5,060 nt of DNA, taken from positions 1 through 5,060 of the forward strand of contig DAOVTY010000232.1 of assembly GCA_030632865.1 (NCBI GenBank), written 5' to 3'. The position numbers and the translations under genes were made by a program. Numbering within the stretch: the first letter of the stretch is position 1; every line of letters starts with the position of its first letter. The stretch is from Bacteroidota bacterium (lineage in GTDB: Bacteria; Bacteroidota; Bacteroidia; Bacteroidales; Prolixibacteraceae). The notes beneath the pieces were generated by a model. The model worked only from the letters and a program-made list of their open reading frames with translations. It was not told the DNA's origin and did no database searches. This document shows positions 1-5,060 of the stretch, piece by piece.

Positions 1-1
1 C

Positions 2-328
2 ATAAAAGATGAGATAATTTTCACAATCGGATCTTATGTTTTCGATTCTAAATTAAGATTCATTTCAAGGCAAGGTTCTAAACAAAAATTATCGCCAAAA
101 GAGGCAGATTTGCTAAAGTTACTTTGCCAAAATAAAAATGAACTTCTTCAGCGCGAAACTGCTCTTCGCAAAATATGGGGCGAAGATGGCTATTTTACAG
201 CGCGTAGCATGGATGTGTTTATTACCAAACTTCGTAAATATCTTGCTGCCGATTCCAATATAGAGATAAAGAATATACACGGCAGTGGCTTTTTGTTGGA
301 AGTAAAAAATGAAACCAAGCAGCCATAA
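2..328 (+). CDS. RprY-like response regulator, C-terminal DNA-binding domain (5' partial)
   Basis: This is the C-terminal 108 residues of an OmpR/PhoB-family two-component response regulator. The open frame runs in from the left edge, so the phosphoacceptor receiver domain and true start lie outside the window; a TTG at 110 is internal to the domain and not the start. What is visible is a whole winged-helix trans_reg_C domain. It has an N-terminal beta strand region (residues 5-22), the 'LSPKEADLLKLLC' helix (30-42), the 'ALRKIWG' helix (54-60), the recognition helix 'TARSMDVFITKLRKYL' (66-81) and the wing with 'NIHGSGFLLEV' (91-101). 'YFTARSMDV..TKLRK' and 'HGSGF' are typical of Bacteroidota regulators related to Bacteroides RprY. 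By family knowledge it binds DNA after phosphorylation by a partner histidine kinase, which is not visible here. The family call is firm; orthology to RprY is inferred from memory of the motif pattern. Confidence 0.9.
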   Translation: MKDEIIFTIGSYVFDSKLRFISRQGSKQKLSPKEADLLKLLCQNKNELLQRETALRKIWGEDGYFTARSMDVFITKLRKYLAADSNIEIKNIHGSGFLLEVKNETKQP

Positions 329-352
329 AAATTATAATATTTAAGTTTTTTG

Positions 353-391
353 AAAGGGAAAAATCAGTCAGGTTTTTCCCTTTTGTTTTTT
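353..391 (+). terminator. Rho-independent terminator after the response regulator
   Basis: A perfect 11-bp stem (353-363, AAAGGGAAAAA, pairing with 373-383) closes a 9-base loop and runs into a T-rich tract at 381-391. It lies 25 bases past the stop codon of the response regulator and matches a classical intrinsic terminator. It separates that transcript from the genes downstream. The stem's A-rich left arm and T-rich right arm could also act on the opposite strand, but no minus-strand gene ends here. Confidence 0.85.
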
Positions 392-397
392 AATTTA

Positions 398-466
398 TAA
401 ATTGCTTCCAAATAGCAGATAAACTTTAGAAATTGTAAACTCTTACTAAGTTATTGTAAATTGCTT
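398..466 (+). repeat. Short direct repeats in the leader of the Tat-protein gene
   Basis: The spacer between the terminator and the next gene holds two interleaved direct repeat pairs. TAAATTGCTT occurs at 398-407 and 457-466, and ATTGTAAA occurs at 432-439 and 453-460. The second pair is offset by 21 bases, about two helical turns, as a tandem operator would be. The region is very AT-rich, so chance repeats are plausible. No regulator can be assigned. Confidence 0.35.
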
Positions 467-467
467 T

Positions 468-475
468 TATCTTTA
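468..475 (+). promoter_or_regulatory. Possible Bacteroidota -7 box (TATCTTTA)
   Basis: TATCTTTA matches the Bacteroidota sigma-ABfr -7 consensus TAnnTTTG at all fixed positions but the last. It would place a transcript start near 480, roughly 30 bases before the start codon at 509. No convincing TTTG -33 element sits at the usual spacing, so this is only a candidate. A promoter somewhere in 392-508 is expected because a strong terminator lies just upstream. Confidence 0.25.
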
Positions 476-476
476 A

Positions 477-514
477 AAAATCTAAACCAATAAATAAAAT
501 CTAAACCAATGGAA
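477..514 (+). repeat. 19-nt tandem duplication overlapping the start codon
   Basis: Two adjacent 19-base units, 477-495 and 496-514, share their first 15 bases (AAAATCTAAACCAAT) exactly. The second copy carries the ATG start codon (509-511) of the downstream gene; the first copy reads ATA at the matching place. The repeat therefore looks like a duplication of the translation initiation region in which only one copy can start translation. There is no Shine-Dalgarno sequence, which fits the A-rich leaders usual in Bacteroidota. Confidence 0.7.
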
Positions 515-1426
515 AATTCTAAATCACGAAGAAAATTTTTAAAAACTATGATTGCCGCTCCGGCCATTGCAACATTAGGAACAACACCATTTTTATTAAA
601 TGCCGCAACTCCAAAAGGCACTTTTTCTCACAAGTTTAAAACTAGTTTAAACGTTTATTCATTCAATTCGCTTTTGCGCGACGGAAAAATTGACTTGTTC
701 GACATTCTTGATTTTTGTGCCGAACAAAACTTTGATGCCGTTGATCCAACCGGATATTATTTTCCGGGTTATCCCGAAGTTCCGTCAGACGATTTTATGC
801 GAAAGTTTAAAAAGCAAGCATTTCTTTTAGGGCTTGATATAAGTGGAACAGGAGTCAGAAATAATTTTACAGTTCCGGATTCTGCAGCTAGAAATGCAGA
901 TATTGTAGTGATTAAAAAATGGATTGAGGCAGCTGCAAAAATGGGAATCCCGAATGTTAGAATTTTTGGCGGGAAATCTGATCATGATGGTTATTCTCGC
1001 GATCAGGTATTTGAGTGGATGGCAAAAGATGTGAAAGAATGTTGCGATTACGGTAAAAAATATGGAGTAATAATAGCCATTCAAAATCATAACGATTTTT
1101 TCAAAACAGCAGATGATGTTCATCGTATATTTAAAATGGTTGACTCTGAATGGCTAGGATTAAACCTTGACATTGGAAGTTACAGACAAAGTGATCCTTA
1201 CAAAGAGATTAAGGAAACTTTAAAATATGCAGTTACTTGGCAGGTAAAAGAGAATATTTATGTTGAAGGGAAAGTGGAACCAACCGATTTGGTTAAATTA
1301 CTGAAAATCATCAAAAAAGGTGGTTACCGAGGATACTTACCAATAGAAACACTTGGAGCAGGTGATCCGTATAAAAAAGTTCCGGTTATGCTCGAAAAAA
1401 TGCGTGATGCCATGACTAAAATATAG
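509..1426 (+). CDS. Tat-exported TIM-barrel sugar phosphate isomerase/epimerase family protein
   Basis: This 305-aa protein begins with a textbook twin-arginine signal: SRRKFLK at residues 6-12, then a hydrophobic stretch (about 14-30) and a probable cleavage site near residues 32-33. It should be exported folded to the periplasm; no lipobox cysteine is seen. The rest resembles the AP_endonuc_2/xylose-isomerase-like TIM barrel. Key C-terminal strands are 'GVIIAIQNHNDF' (186-197), 'LGLNLDIGSYR' (217-226), 'VTWQVKE' (242-248) and 'GYRGYLPIETLG' (272-283). Against the usual Glu, Asp, His, Glu metal set of D-tagatose 3-epimerase-type enzymes, Asp221 and Glu280 are kept while Gln192 and Gln245 stand at the Glu and His places. 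I recall a Bacteroidota subgroup with the same QNHNDF and WQ-K-E pattern, so this is probably a subfamily trait rather than decay. The substrate is unknown. ATG 509 is chosen because it gives a complete Tat n-region. A MazG-like gene follows after 40 bases, possibly on the same transcript. Confidence 0.85.
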   Translation: MENSKSRRKFLKTMIAAPAIATLGTTPFLLNAATPKGTFSHKFKTSLNVYSFNSLLRDGKIDLFDILDFCAEQNFDAVDPTGYYFPGYPEVPSDDFMRKFKKQAFLLGLDISGTGVRNNFTVPDSAARNADIVVIKKWIEAAAKMGIPNVRIFGGKSDHDGYSRDQVFEWMAKDVKECCDYGKKYGVIIAIQNHNDFFKTADDVHRIFKMVDSEWLGLNLDIGSYRQSDPYKEIKETLKYAVTWQVKENIYVEGKVEPTDLVKLLKIIKKGGYRGYLPIETLGAGDPYKKVPVMLEKMRDAMTKI

Positions 1427-1466
1427 TTACACGCTGATAACAAACTTTTAAAAATTAAATTAAAAT

Positions 1467-1784
1467 ATGCCCAACTTAAAGATAGATCCAACACTTATTC
1501 ATTTTCAGAAATATGTTGCTGAAATGGAAATAGAACGTGGGTTTAATAACCAAACAGTTCTCGATAAATGTCTGCTGTTGGGCGAAGAAGTAGGCGAATT
1601 ATTTAAAGCAGTTCGTAAAGCAGAAGGACTTTCGGTTGACTCGAGTTCAACTTATACAGAAATTGGAGATGAAATTACAGATATATTTATTTATCTCTGT
1701 GCAATTGCCAATAGGAATAATATTGATTTAGAGAATGCTTTTCGAATAAAAGAAGAAAAAAATAAAAAACGAATTTGGAAATAA
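1467..1784 (+). CDS. MazG-like NTP pyrophosphohydrolase (all-alpha NTP-PPase)
   Basis: This 105-aa cytoplasmic protein carries the all-alpha NTP pyrophosphohydrolase signature ExxE-(12-28)-ExxD. Glu41 and Glu44 lie in 'LLLGEEVGELFKAVRK', and Glu69 and Asp72 in 'EIGDEITDIFIYL', 24 residues apart. These side chains bind Mg2+ for hydrolysis of an NTP or dNTP to NMP and pyrophosphate; the nucleotide specificity cannot be read from sequence. The N-terminus 'FQKYVAEMEIERGF' and the tail 'EEKNKKRIWK' match a compact single-domain MazG-like subgroup also found in Firmicutes, distinct from the tandem-domain E. coli MazG of about 263 aa. The start is the only sensible ATG and is preceded by an A/T-rich leader without a Shine-Dalgarno. 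It is 40 bases from the Tat-protein gene and 129 from the dehydrogenase downstream, with no terminator seen on either side, so co-transcription is possible. A second, clearly different MazG-type gene lies at 2953-3297 on the other strand. Confidence 0.88.
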   Translation: MPNLKIDPTLIHFQKYVAEMEIERGFNNQTVLDKCLLLGEEVGELFKAVRKAEGLSVDSSSTYTEIGDEITDIFIYLCAIANRNNIDLENAFRIKEEKNKKRIWK

Positions 1785-1913
1785 TAAGTAGAGCAAGAAT
1801 TTCTTTAAAGTTATTTTAAGCAAGGTCTAAAAATATTATAATTTAAATAGATATTTTGACTACGCCCAACATTTAAAATTTCATCTCTACCTACTTTATT
1901 AGTGTAAATTATT
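1785..1913 (+). other. AT-rich spacer between the MazG-like gene and the yiaK-like gene
   Basis: This 129-base spacer has no convincing gene, terminator hairpin or repeat. TATTTTG at 1852-1858 resembles a Bacteroidota -7 box with one base missing from the spacer; alternatively its TTTG could serve as a -33 element, but no good -7 box follows at the right distance. The length would allow an independent promoter for the dehydrogenase gene, but the sequence does not settle it. Confidence 0.4.
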
Positions 1914-2918
1914 ATGAATATTAAAATACCATTCCTCGAAATGAAATCTGAATTTAAACGGATTTTATTAAAGCATAATTTTTCTGAAATTAAAGCTGAA
2001 AAGTGCGCTGAGATATTTGCAACCAATAGTGTTGAGGGAATATATTCGCATGGAGTTTACAGGTTTCCTAGGTTTGTGGAATACATTAAAAAGGGATACA
2101 TAAATGTAGATGCAGAACCAGAGTTGATGAATTCTGTTGGTGCGCTTGAACAATGGGAAGGGAATTTAGGACCCGGCCCATTAAATGCAGAAATTTGTGG
2201 AAACAGGGCAATGGAAATTGCAGAGGAAAATGGAATTGGATGCGTTGCCATTGGAAATACCAACCATTGGATGCGCGGTGGAACATACGGTTGGCAGGCA
2301 GCAAAAAAAGGATTTGTTTTTATTGGATGGACTAATACCGAAAAAAATATGCCAGCTTGGGGAGCAAAAAATGGGCATCTTGGAAATAATCCCTTGGTTT
2401 TTGCAGTGCCTTTTGGCGACGAAGCGATTGTACTCGATTTTGCAATGACTCAATTTTCTTACGGTAAAATGGAGGCCGTTGATTTGGAAGGGAAGCAACT
2501 TCCGTTTACTGGAGGATTTAATAATAATGGAGAATTAACTACTAATCCGGGAGAAATATTAGAAGCAAGACGACCACTCCCCATCGGCTTTTGGAAAGGC
2601 GCAGGATTATCGTTGTTACTAGATATTTTATCAACGATTTTGTCTGCCGGGCTTTCTACTCATAAACTTAGCGAGCTGGAAGCAGAATATGGAGTCTCGC
2701 AGGTTTTTATTGCCATCGATATTAAAAAACTCAATAATTTTCCGGTTATAGAAAAAACTATTTCAGATATTATTGCTGATCTTAAAAAATCAACTCCCGA
2801 TGAAAGTGGTGCTGAAATTCGCTACCCAGGAGAACGAGTTGTAAAAACGCGAGCCGAAAATATGGAAAATGGAATTCCGGTAATTAAAAAAGTATGGAGT
2901 GAGATAATAGAGTTATAA
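1914..2918 (+). CDS. yiaK: 2,3-diketo-L-gulonate reductase (YiaK/DlgD) homologue, Ldh2/malate-lactate dehydrogenase family
   Basis: At 334 aa this matches E. coli YiaK (332 aa) along its whole length, judged from memory of that sequence. Shared blocks are 'GIYSHGVYRFPRF' (42-54), 'GALEQW' (76-81), 'NHWMRGGTYGWQAA' (117-130), 'MPAWGAK' (146-152), 'FSYGKME' (181-187), 'LPIGFWKGAGLS' (222-233) and 'YGVSQVFIAI' (259-268). His46 aligns with the catalytic His44 of YiaK. YiaK reduces 2,3-diketo-L-gulonate to 3-keto-L-gulonate with NADH, in the cytoplasm, in a route from dehydroascorbate breakdown. The Ldh2 superfamily also includes malate, sulfolactate and ureidoglycolate dehydrogenases, but the blocks above are YiaK-like. 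The usual partners (transporter, L-xylulose kinase, 3-keto-L-gulonate-6-phosphate decarboxylase) are absent here, so the true substrate is an inference. ATG 1914 puts the N-terminus two residues longer than E. coli YiaK. The gene is intact, with no frameshift. Confidence 0.88.
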   Translation: MNIKIPFLEMKSEFKRILLKHNFSEIKAEKCAEIFATNSVEGIYSHGVYRFPRFVEYIKKGYINVDAEPELMNSVGALEQWEGNLGPGPLNAEICGNRAMEIAEENGIGCVAIGNTNHWMRGGTYGWQAAKKGFVFIGWTNTEKNMPAWGAKNGHLGNNPLVFAVPFGDEAIVLDFAMTQFSYGKMEAVDLEGKQLPFTGGFNNNGELTTNPGEILEARRPLPIGFWKGAGLSLLLDILSTILSAGLSTHKLSELEAEYGVSQVFIAIDIKKLNNFPVIEKTISDIIADLKKSTPDESGAEIRYPGERVVKTRAENMENGIPVIKKVWSEIIEL

Positions 2919-2953
2919 TCAGCATTTTACATGCTATGATTGTACGAGACAAT
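2918..2953. other. Convergent gene junction with weak hairpins
   Basis: The two opposing transcription units end 34 bases apart. Two small inverted repeats are present: AGCAT (2921-2925) with ATGCT (2931-2935), and ATTGT (2939-2943) with ACAAT (2949-2953). Each has a 5-bp stem and a 5-base loop. The second is followed on the plus strand by TAAAGCTTTTT, which is only weakly terminator-like. A shared two-way terminator is expected at such a junction, but these structures are too short to call with confidence. Confidence 0.25.
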
Positions 2954-3297
2954 TAAAGCTTTTTATTCTGAATGTGCCTATTTTTATCACGAAGAGTTTT
3001 CTTTTCCATATTTTTAATGAATGCTTCATTTAAATCAATTCCGGTTTGGTTTGCCATACAAATAAGAACAAAAAAGATATCAGCCATTTCGTCTCCAAGA
3101 TCGTAATTCTCTTCTGATTTTTTAAACGACTGATCTCCAAATTTGCGAGATACAATTCGTGCAAGCTCACCAACTTCTTCGGTTAAAATTGCCATATTGG
3201 TTAGCTCGCTAAAATAACGTACTCCATACTTTTTAATCCAATTGTCAACTTCTATTTGGGCTTCTTTTATTGAAATTTGATCTGTTTCCATAATCAC
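2953..3297 (-). CDS. Nucleotide pyrophosphohydrolase, MazG type, downstream of dtd
   Basis: This 114-aa protein is a single-domain all-alpha NTP pyrophosphohydrolase. The metal-binding signature is Glu41 and Glu44 in 'LTEEVGELARIVSRK' plus Glu70 and Asp73 in 'LGDEMADIFFVLICMANQTGIDL'. The tail 'NMEKKTLRDKNRH' is characteristic of the MazG-type protein that commonly follows dtd in Bacteroidota. By family it hydrolyses nucleoside triphosphates to monophosphates and pyrophosphate in the cytoplasm, probably as a pool-cleaning enzyme; its preferred nucleotide is unknown. It differs from the MazG-like protein at 1467-1784 in N-terminus, linker and tail, so the two are not a recent duplication. It lies 58 bases downstream of dtd on the same strand and is likely co-transcribed, with a predicted RNA hairpin in between. 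Translation may start at ATG 3297 or at the second ATG two codons on (3291); the sequence does not decide. Confidence 0.9.
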   Translation of the reverse strand: MIMETDQISIKEAQIEVDNWIKKYGVRYFSELTNMAILTEEVGELARIVSRKFGDQSFKKSEENYDLGDEMADIFFVLICMANQTGIDLNEAFIKNMEKKTLRDKNRHIQNKKL

Positions 3298-3314
3298 AAT
3301 TTTTAATTTCTTTT

Positions 3315-3344
3315 CTTATCCCACCCAACTAAGGGGAGAATAAG
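3315..3344 (-). promoter_or_regulatory. RNA hairpin in the dtd-mazG spacer
   Basis: Read on the minus strand, CTTATTCTCCCC (3344-3333) pairs with GGGTGGGATAAG (3326-3315) around the 6-base loop TTAGTT. This gives 12 positions with two G-U wobbles and one mismatch. The plus-strand copy pairs much less well because the wobbles become A-C mismatches, which suggests a structure of the dtd-mazG transcript. No T-tract follows, so it is not a standard terminator. It may stabilise, process or partly terminate the dtd message. A competing pairing, CCCAC (3348-3344) with GTGGG (3324-3320), shares the same right arm. Confidence 0.45.
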
Positions 3345-3355
3345 TGGGGCTTTTA

Positions 3356-3811
3356 TCAGAAATCTTTCTGTTTTGAATCGATAATTATTGTTACCGGACC
3401 ATCATTTATTAATGCAACATCCATCATTGCTCCAAACTCTCCAGTTCCTACTTTTTTGCCAATTGCTTGTTCAATTGTTTTAACAAAGCCTTCATACATT
3501 GGTATCGAAAATTCAGGTTTTGCTGCTCGAATATATGAAGGTCGATTTCCCTTTTTAGTATTGGCTTGCAGGGTAAACTGACTTACTACAATTATATCTC
3601 CACCAACATCTTTTACCGAAAGATTCATTACGCCGTTTTCATCTTCAAAAACCCGAAGCTGAGTTATTTTTTTTATCAGATAATCAATGTCTTCTTGCGT
3701 ATCATCGTTTTCAATCCCCACCAAAACAAGTAACCCATTTTTTATGTAAGAAATAGTTTTATTCTCAACCAAAACCAAAGCCTCTTTTACTTTTTGAATA
3801 ACAATTCGCAT
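3356..3811 (-). CDS. dtd: D-aminoacyl-tRNA deacylase
   Basis: This 151-aa protein is a full-length Dtd, close to the usual 145-150 residues. It hydrolyses D-aminoacyl-tRNA (for example D-Tyr-tRNA), and in known family members Gly-tRNA(Ala), to free tRNA, protecting translation from D-amino acids. Diagnostic features are the N-terminal 'MRIVIQKV', the 'GLLVLVGI' strand (26-33), the active-site motif SQFTLQA (77-83, with Thr80) and the C-terminal 'NDGPVTI' (136-142), which holds the Gly-cisPro pair (Gly138-Pro139) used across the dimer interface to select the D-enantiomer. 'KKGNRPSY' (86-93) is also typical. The start codon is preceded by an A-rich leader. The gene lies 90 bases downstream of the sulfatase gene and 58 upstream of a MazG-type gene; the dtd-MazG pairing is common in Bacteroidota. 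Nothing unusual is seen in the protein. Confidence 0.96.
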   Translation of the reverse strand: MRIVIQKVKEALVLVENKTISYIKNGLLVLVGIENDDTQEDIDYLIKKITQLRVFEDENGVMNLSVKDVGGDIIVVSQFTLQANTKKGNRPSYIRAAKPEFSIPMYEGFVKTIEQAIGKKVGTGEFGAMMDVALINDGPVTIIIDSKQKDF

Positions 3812-3901
3812 AATTTACTTTTATAACTCCGAACTTTGCCCAATTGTTTTAATGAAATTTTTTATTTGGATTATCAATATTTACATCCGATTCTCTAAAA
3901 A
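3812..3901 (-). other. Spacer between the sulfatase and dtd genes
   Basis: This 90-base AT-rich stretch shows no strong terminator. GGAT and ATCC around 3852-3872 could form a 4-bp stem, but no T-tract follows in the minus direction. I see no clear TAnnTTTG promoter for dtd either. Read-through from the sulfatase gene into dtd is possible but not shown. Confidence 0.35.
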
Positions 3902-5059
3902 CTATAACTGATCTGCCAGACCCAAATATTCCAATCTGCGTATAACATAAGGTGCTTTTGCAATTACCGGGGCAAACTTTTTAACATCAATATTAAAATC
4001 ATACCCATAACCATCGCGCATTAACACAACCGAATTTAATATAAGCCCAGCTTCAGTACCATCTTTTGATTCATAAAGTGTCTGGCATATTAATTCCGAC
4101 GGGTCATTGGCACCTGTTATACCAATAAATTCTGCTGCCCGAACCCTATTTATTAATTCGGAATCACCCATCGCTATTTCTTTTATAAGAGGTAAAAACT
4201 CATTGGCTTGTTTTTCGAAAGTGCTACAAGTAATAAGTCCCCAGTAACGTTTCCAGGGATCGTTTGAATTCAGACTTTCACTTATTCCTGATTTTGCTGA
4301 ATCGTAATCCAGAAGCATCAGGTTTGCGACTTGAAGATATTCCTGTATATCATTTTCATGTGCTTGTCCAAAAGCCACCGGATTATCAAAGGCATTATTT
4401 ACCAAGTAGTGTTCAGGATAAAAAGAAAGATCTGGCATAGACATTAACCACGAATCGAGTTTGCCTCGTAGCTCATTTAGCACCTCTTTATTTTCTGGAT
4501 TTTCAGCCAGATTATTGGTTTCAAATGGATCGGATTCTACATCATAAAGTAATTCAGGTTTTTTGGTTTTGAAAAATTCAGCTTGCACATCATTTAATTC
4601 GCCTTTTTTGTACAAATCCAGCCATTCGCGAAAACCGGCCTGCTTGTATCTATAATTATTCCAAAGCCCATCGTAATTAAAAGGCTGATAGTTCCTTACA
4701 TATTTGTATTTCCCTTTTCGCACAGATCTTATCATGTCGTATTTCTCATCGAAACGATCGGCATAACTGTAAGTTTCGTCTCTTAAATCCAGCTCAGTTT
4801 TAGTTACACCTTTTCCTAAAAATGCTTTACCATCCATTCCTTCAGGTATCTCAACTCCGGCAAGGTTTAGCACCGTCGCACCAAAATCTACAAAGCTTAC
4901 AAAAGCAGAAGATTCTGTTCCGCGCTCAATATCAACCATGTTTTTGTATTTTTCTGGAATATGAACAACAAGCGGCACATGTAATCCGGTATCTTTCATA
5001 TATCCTTTACTACCTGGCAAAACCCCACCATGATCGCCATAATAAAAGATAAACGTATT
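3902..5059 (-). CDS. S1-family sulfatase, C-terminal part with helical repeat extension (5' partial)
   Basis: The frame is open to the right edge, so the gene starts beyond the window; a TTG at 5020 is internal. The visible 385 residues begin 'FYYGDHGGVLPGSKGYMKDTG'. Asp9 and His10 are in the position of the metal-binding Asp-Asn/His pair of sulfatases, and Lys18 corresponds to the sulfate-binding lysine of arylsulfatase A. 'HVPLVVHIPE' and the Asp-rich 'LLYDVESDPFETNNLAENP' (170-189) mark the end of the sulfatase fold. The formylglycine motif (C/S-x-P-x-R) lies outside the window and cannot be checked. From about residue 238 a helical region follows, with 'NDPWKRYWGLI' and 'INRVRAAEFIGITGANDP' resembling HEAT-type repeats. 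This extension occurs in some Bacteroidota glycan sulfatases. Such enzymes remove sulfate esters (or N-sulfate) from polysaccharides, normally after export, but the substrate cannot be read here. The stop is TAG, 90 bases before dtd. Confidence 0.9.
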   Translation of the reverse strand, partial: NTFIFYYGDHGGVLPGSKGYMKDTGLHVPLVVHIPEKYKNMVDIERGTESSAFVSFVDFGATVLNLAGVEIPEGMDGKAFLGKGVTKTELDLRDETYSYADRFDEKYDMIRSVRKGKYKYVRNYQPFNYDGLWNNYRYKQAGFREWLDLYKKGELNDVQAEFFKTKKPELLYDVESDPFETNNLAENPENKEVLNELRGKLDSWLMSMPDLSFYPEHYLVNNAFDNPVAFGQAHENDIQEYLQVANLMLLDYDSAKSGISESLNSNDPWKRYWGLITCSTFEKQANEFLPLIKEIAMGDSELINRVRAAEFIGITGANDPSELICQTLYESKDGTEAGLILNSVVLMRDGYGYDFNIDVKKFAPVIAKAPYVIRRLEYLGLADQL

Positions 5060-5060
5060 C

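Noticed and set aside
110..328. A 72-aa reading frame starting with TTG as a separate small gene
   Set aside because: The same frame is open to the left edge and the upstream residues complete the winged-helix domain, so this TTG is internal.
827..1123. Minus-strand 98-aa reading frame
   Set aside because: It lies antisense within the Tat-protein gene, is rich in Cys, Ile and Phe without any recognisable domain, and is best explained as a shadow frame.
2181..2498. Overlapping minus- and plus-strand frames of 60-105 aa inside the yiaK-like gene
   Set aside because: The yiaK frame has strong family-wide conservation; the others show low-complexity, unrecognisable translations.
3831..3838. Plus-strand GAACTTTG resembling a Bacteroidota -7 promoter box
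   Set aside because: No TTTG -33 element lies at suitable distance, and it would drive transcription antisense into the sulfatase gene with no plus-strand gene following.
3902..5020. Sulfatase-like gene starting at TTG 5020
   Set aside because: The frame continues to the window edge and encodes the conserved YGDHGG metal motif just upstream, so the real start is outside the window.
4822..5052. Plus-strand 76-aa reading frame
   Set aside because: It is antisense to a conserved part of the sulfatase and has no recognisable features.
1..5060. Defence island, CRISPR array, prophage or insertion sequence
   Set aside because: All genes have recognisable housekeeping or metabolic families, and I saw no spaced repeats, transposase, terminal inverted repeats or att-like duplication. 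The MazG-type proteins are not accompanied by a MazF/MazE-like toxin pair.

Overview
The window looks like ordinary chromosome from an AT-rich member of the Bacteroidota. The evidence is a response-regulator C-terminus resembling Bacteroides RprY, A-rich translation leaders without Shine-Dalgarno sequences, a Tat-exported sugar-isomerase-fold protein, an S1-type sulfatase with a helical C-terminal extension, and a dtd gene followed by a small MazG-type pyrophosphohydrolase. A free-living or marine polysaccharide-degrading lineage (for example Marinilabiliales or Prolixibacteraceae) would fit, but that placement is only an impression.

Plus strand, 1-2918. The window opens inside the DNA-binding half of an OmpR/PhoB-family response regulator, which ends at 328. 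A clear intrinsic terminator (353-391) follows. A repeat-rich AT leader (392-508) then precedes a Tat-signal TIM-barrel protein of the sugar phosphate isomerase/epimerase superfamily (509-1426). Forty bases later comes a 105-aa all-alpha MazG-like NTP pyrophosphohydrolase (1467-1784). After a 129-base gap there is a full-length 2,3-diketo-L-gulonate reductase (YiaK/DlgD) homologue (1914-2918).

Minus strand, 5059-2953. Read in its direction of transcription, this holds the C-terminal part of a sulfatase whose N-terminus lies beyond the right edge, then dtd (D-aminoacyl-tRNA deacylase), then a second MazG-type pyrophosphohydrolase. The two gene sets converge at 2919-2952.

How the genes may work together. 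Dtd and the two MazG-fold enzymes are housecleaning functions: removal of D-amino acids from tRNA and of unwanted nucleoside triphosphates. The Tat-exported isomerase-fold protein, the diketogulonate reductase homologue and the sulfatase suggest use of unusual sugars or sulfated glycans, but no complete pathway is visible. I found no mobile element, CRISPR array, tRNA, rRNA or clear new system. The points most worth a second look are the changed metal-ligand positions in the Tat-exported barrel, the two different MazG subfamilies on either side of the yiaK-like gene, a tandem duplication at a start codon, and a wobble-supported RNA hairpin between dtd and mazG. No stretch over 300 bases lacks a gene.
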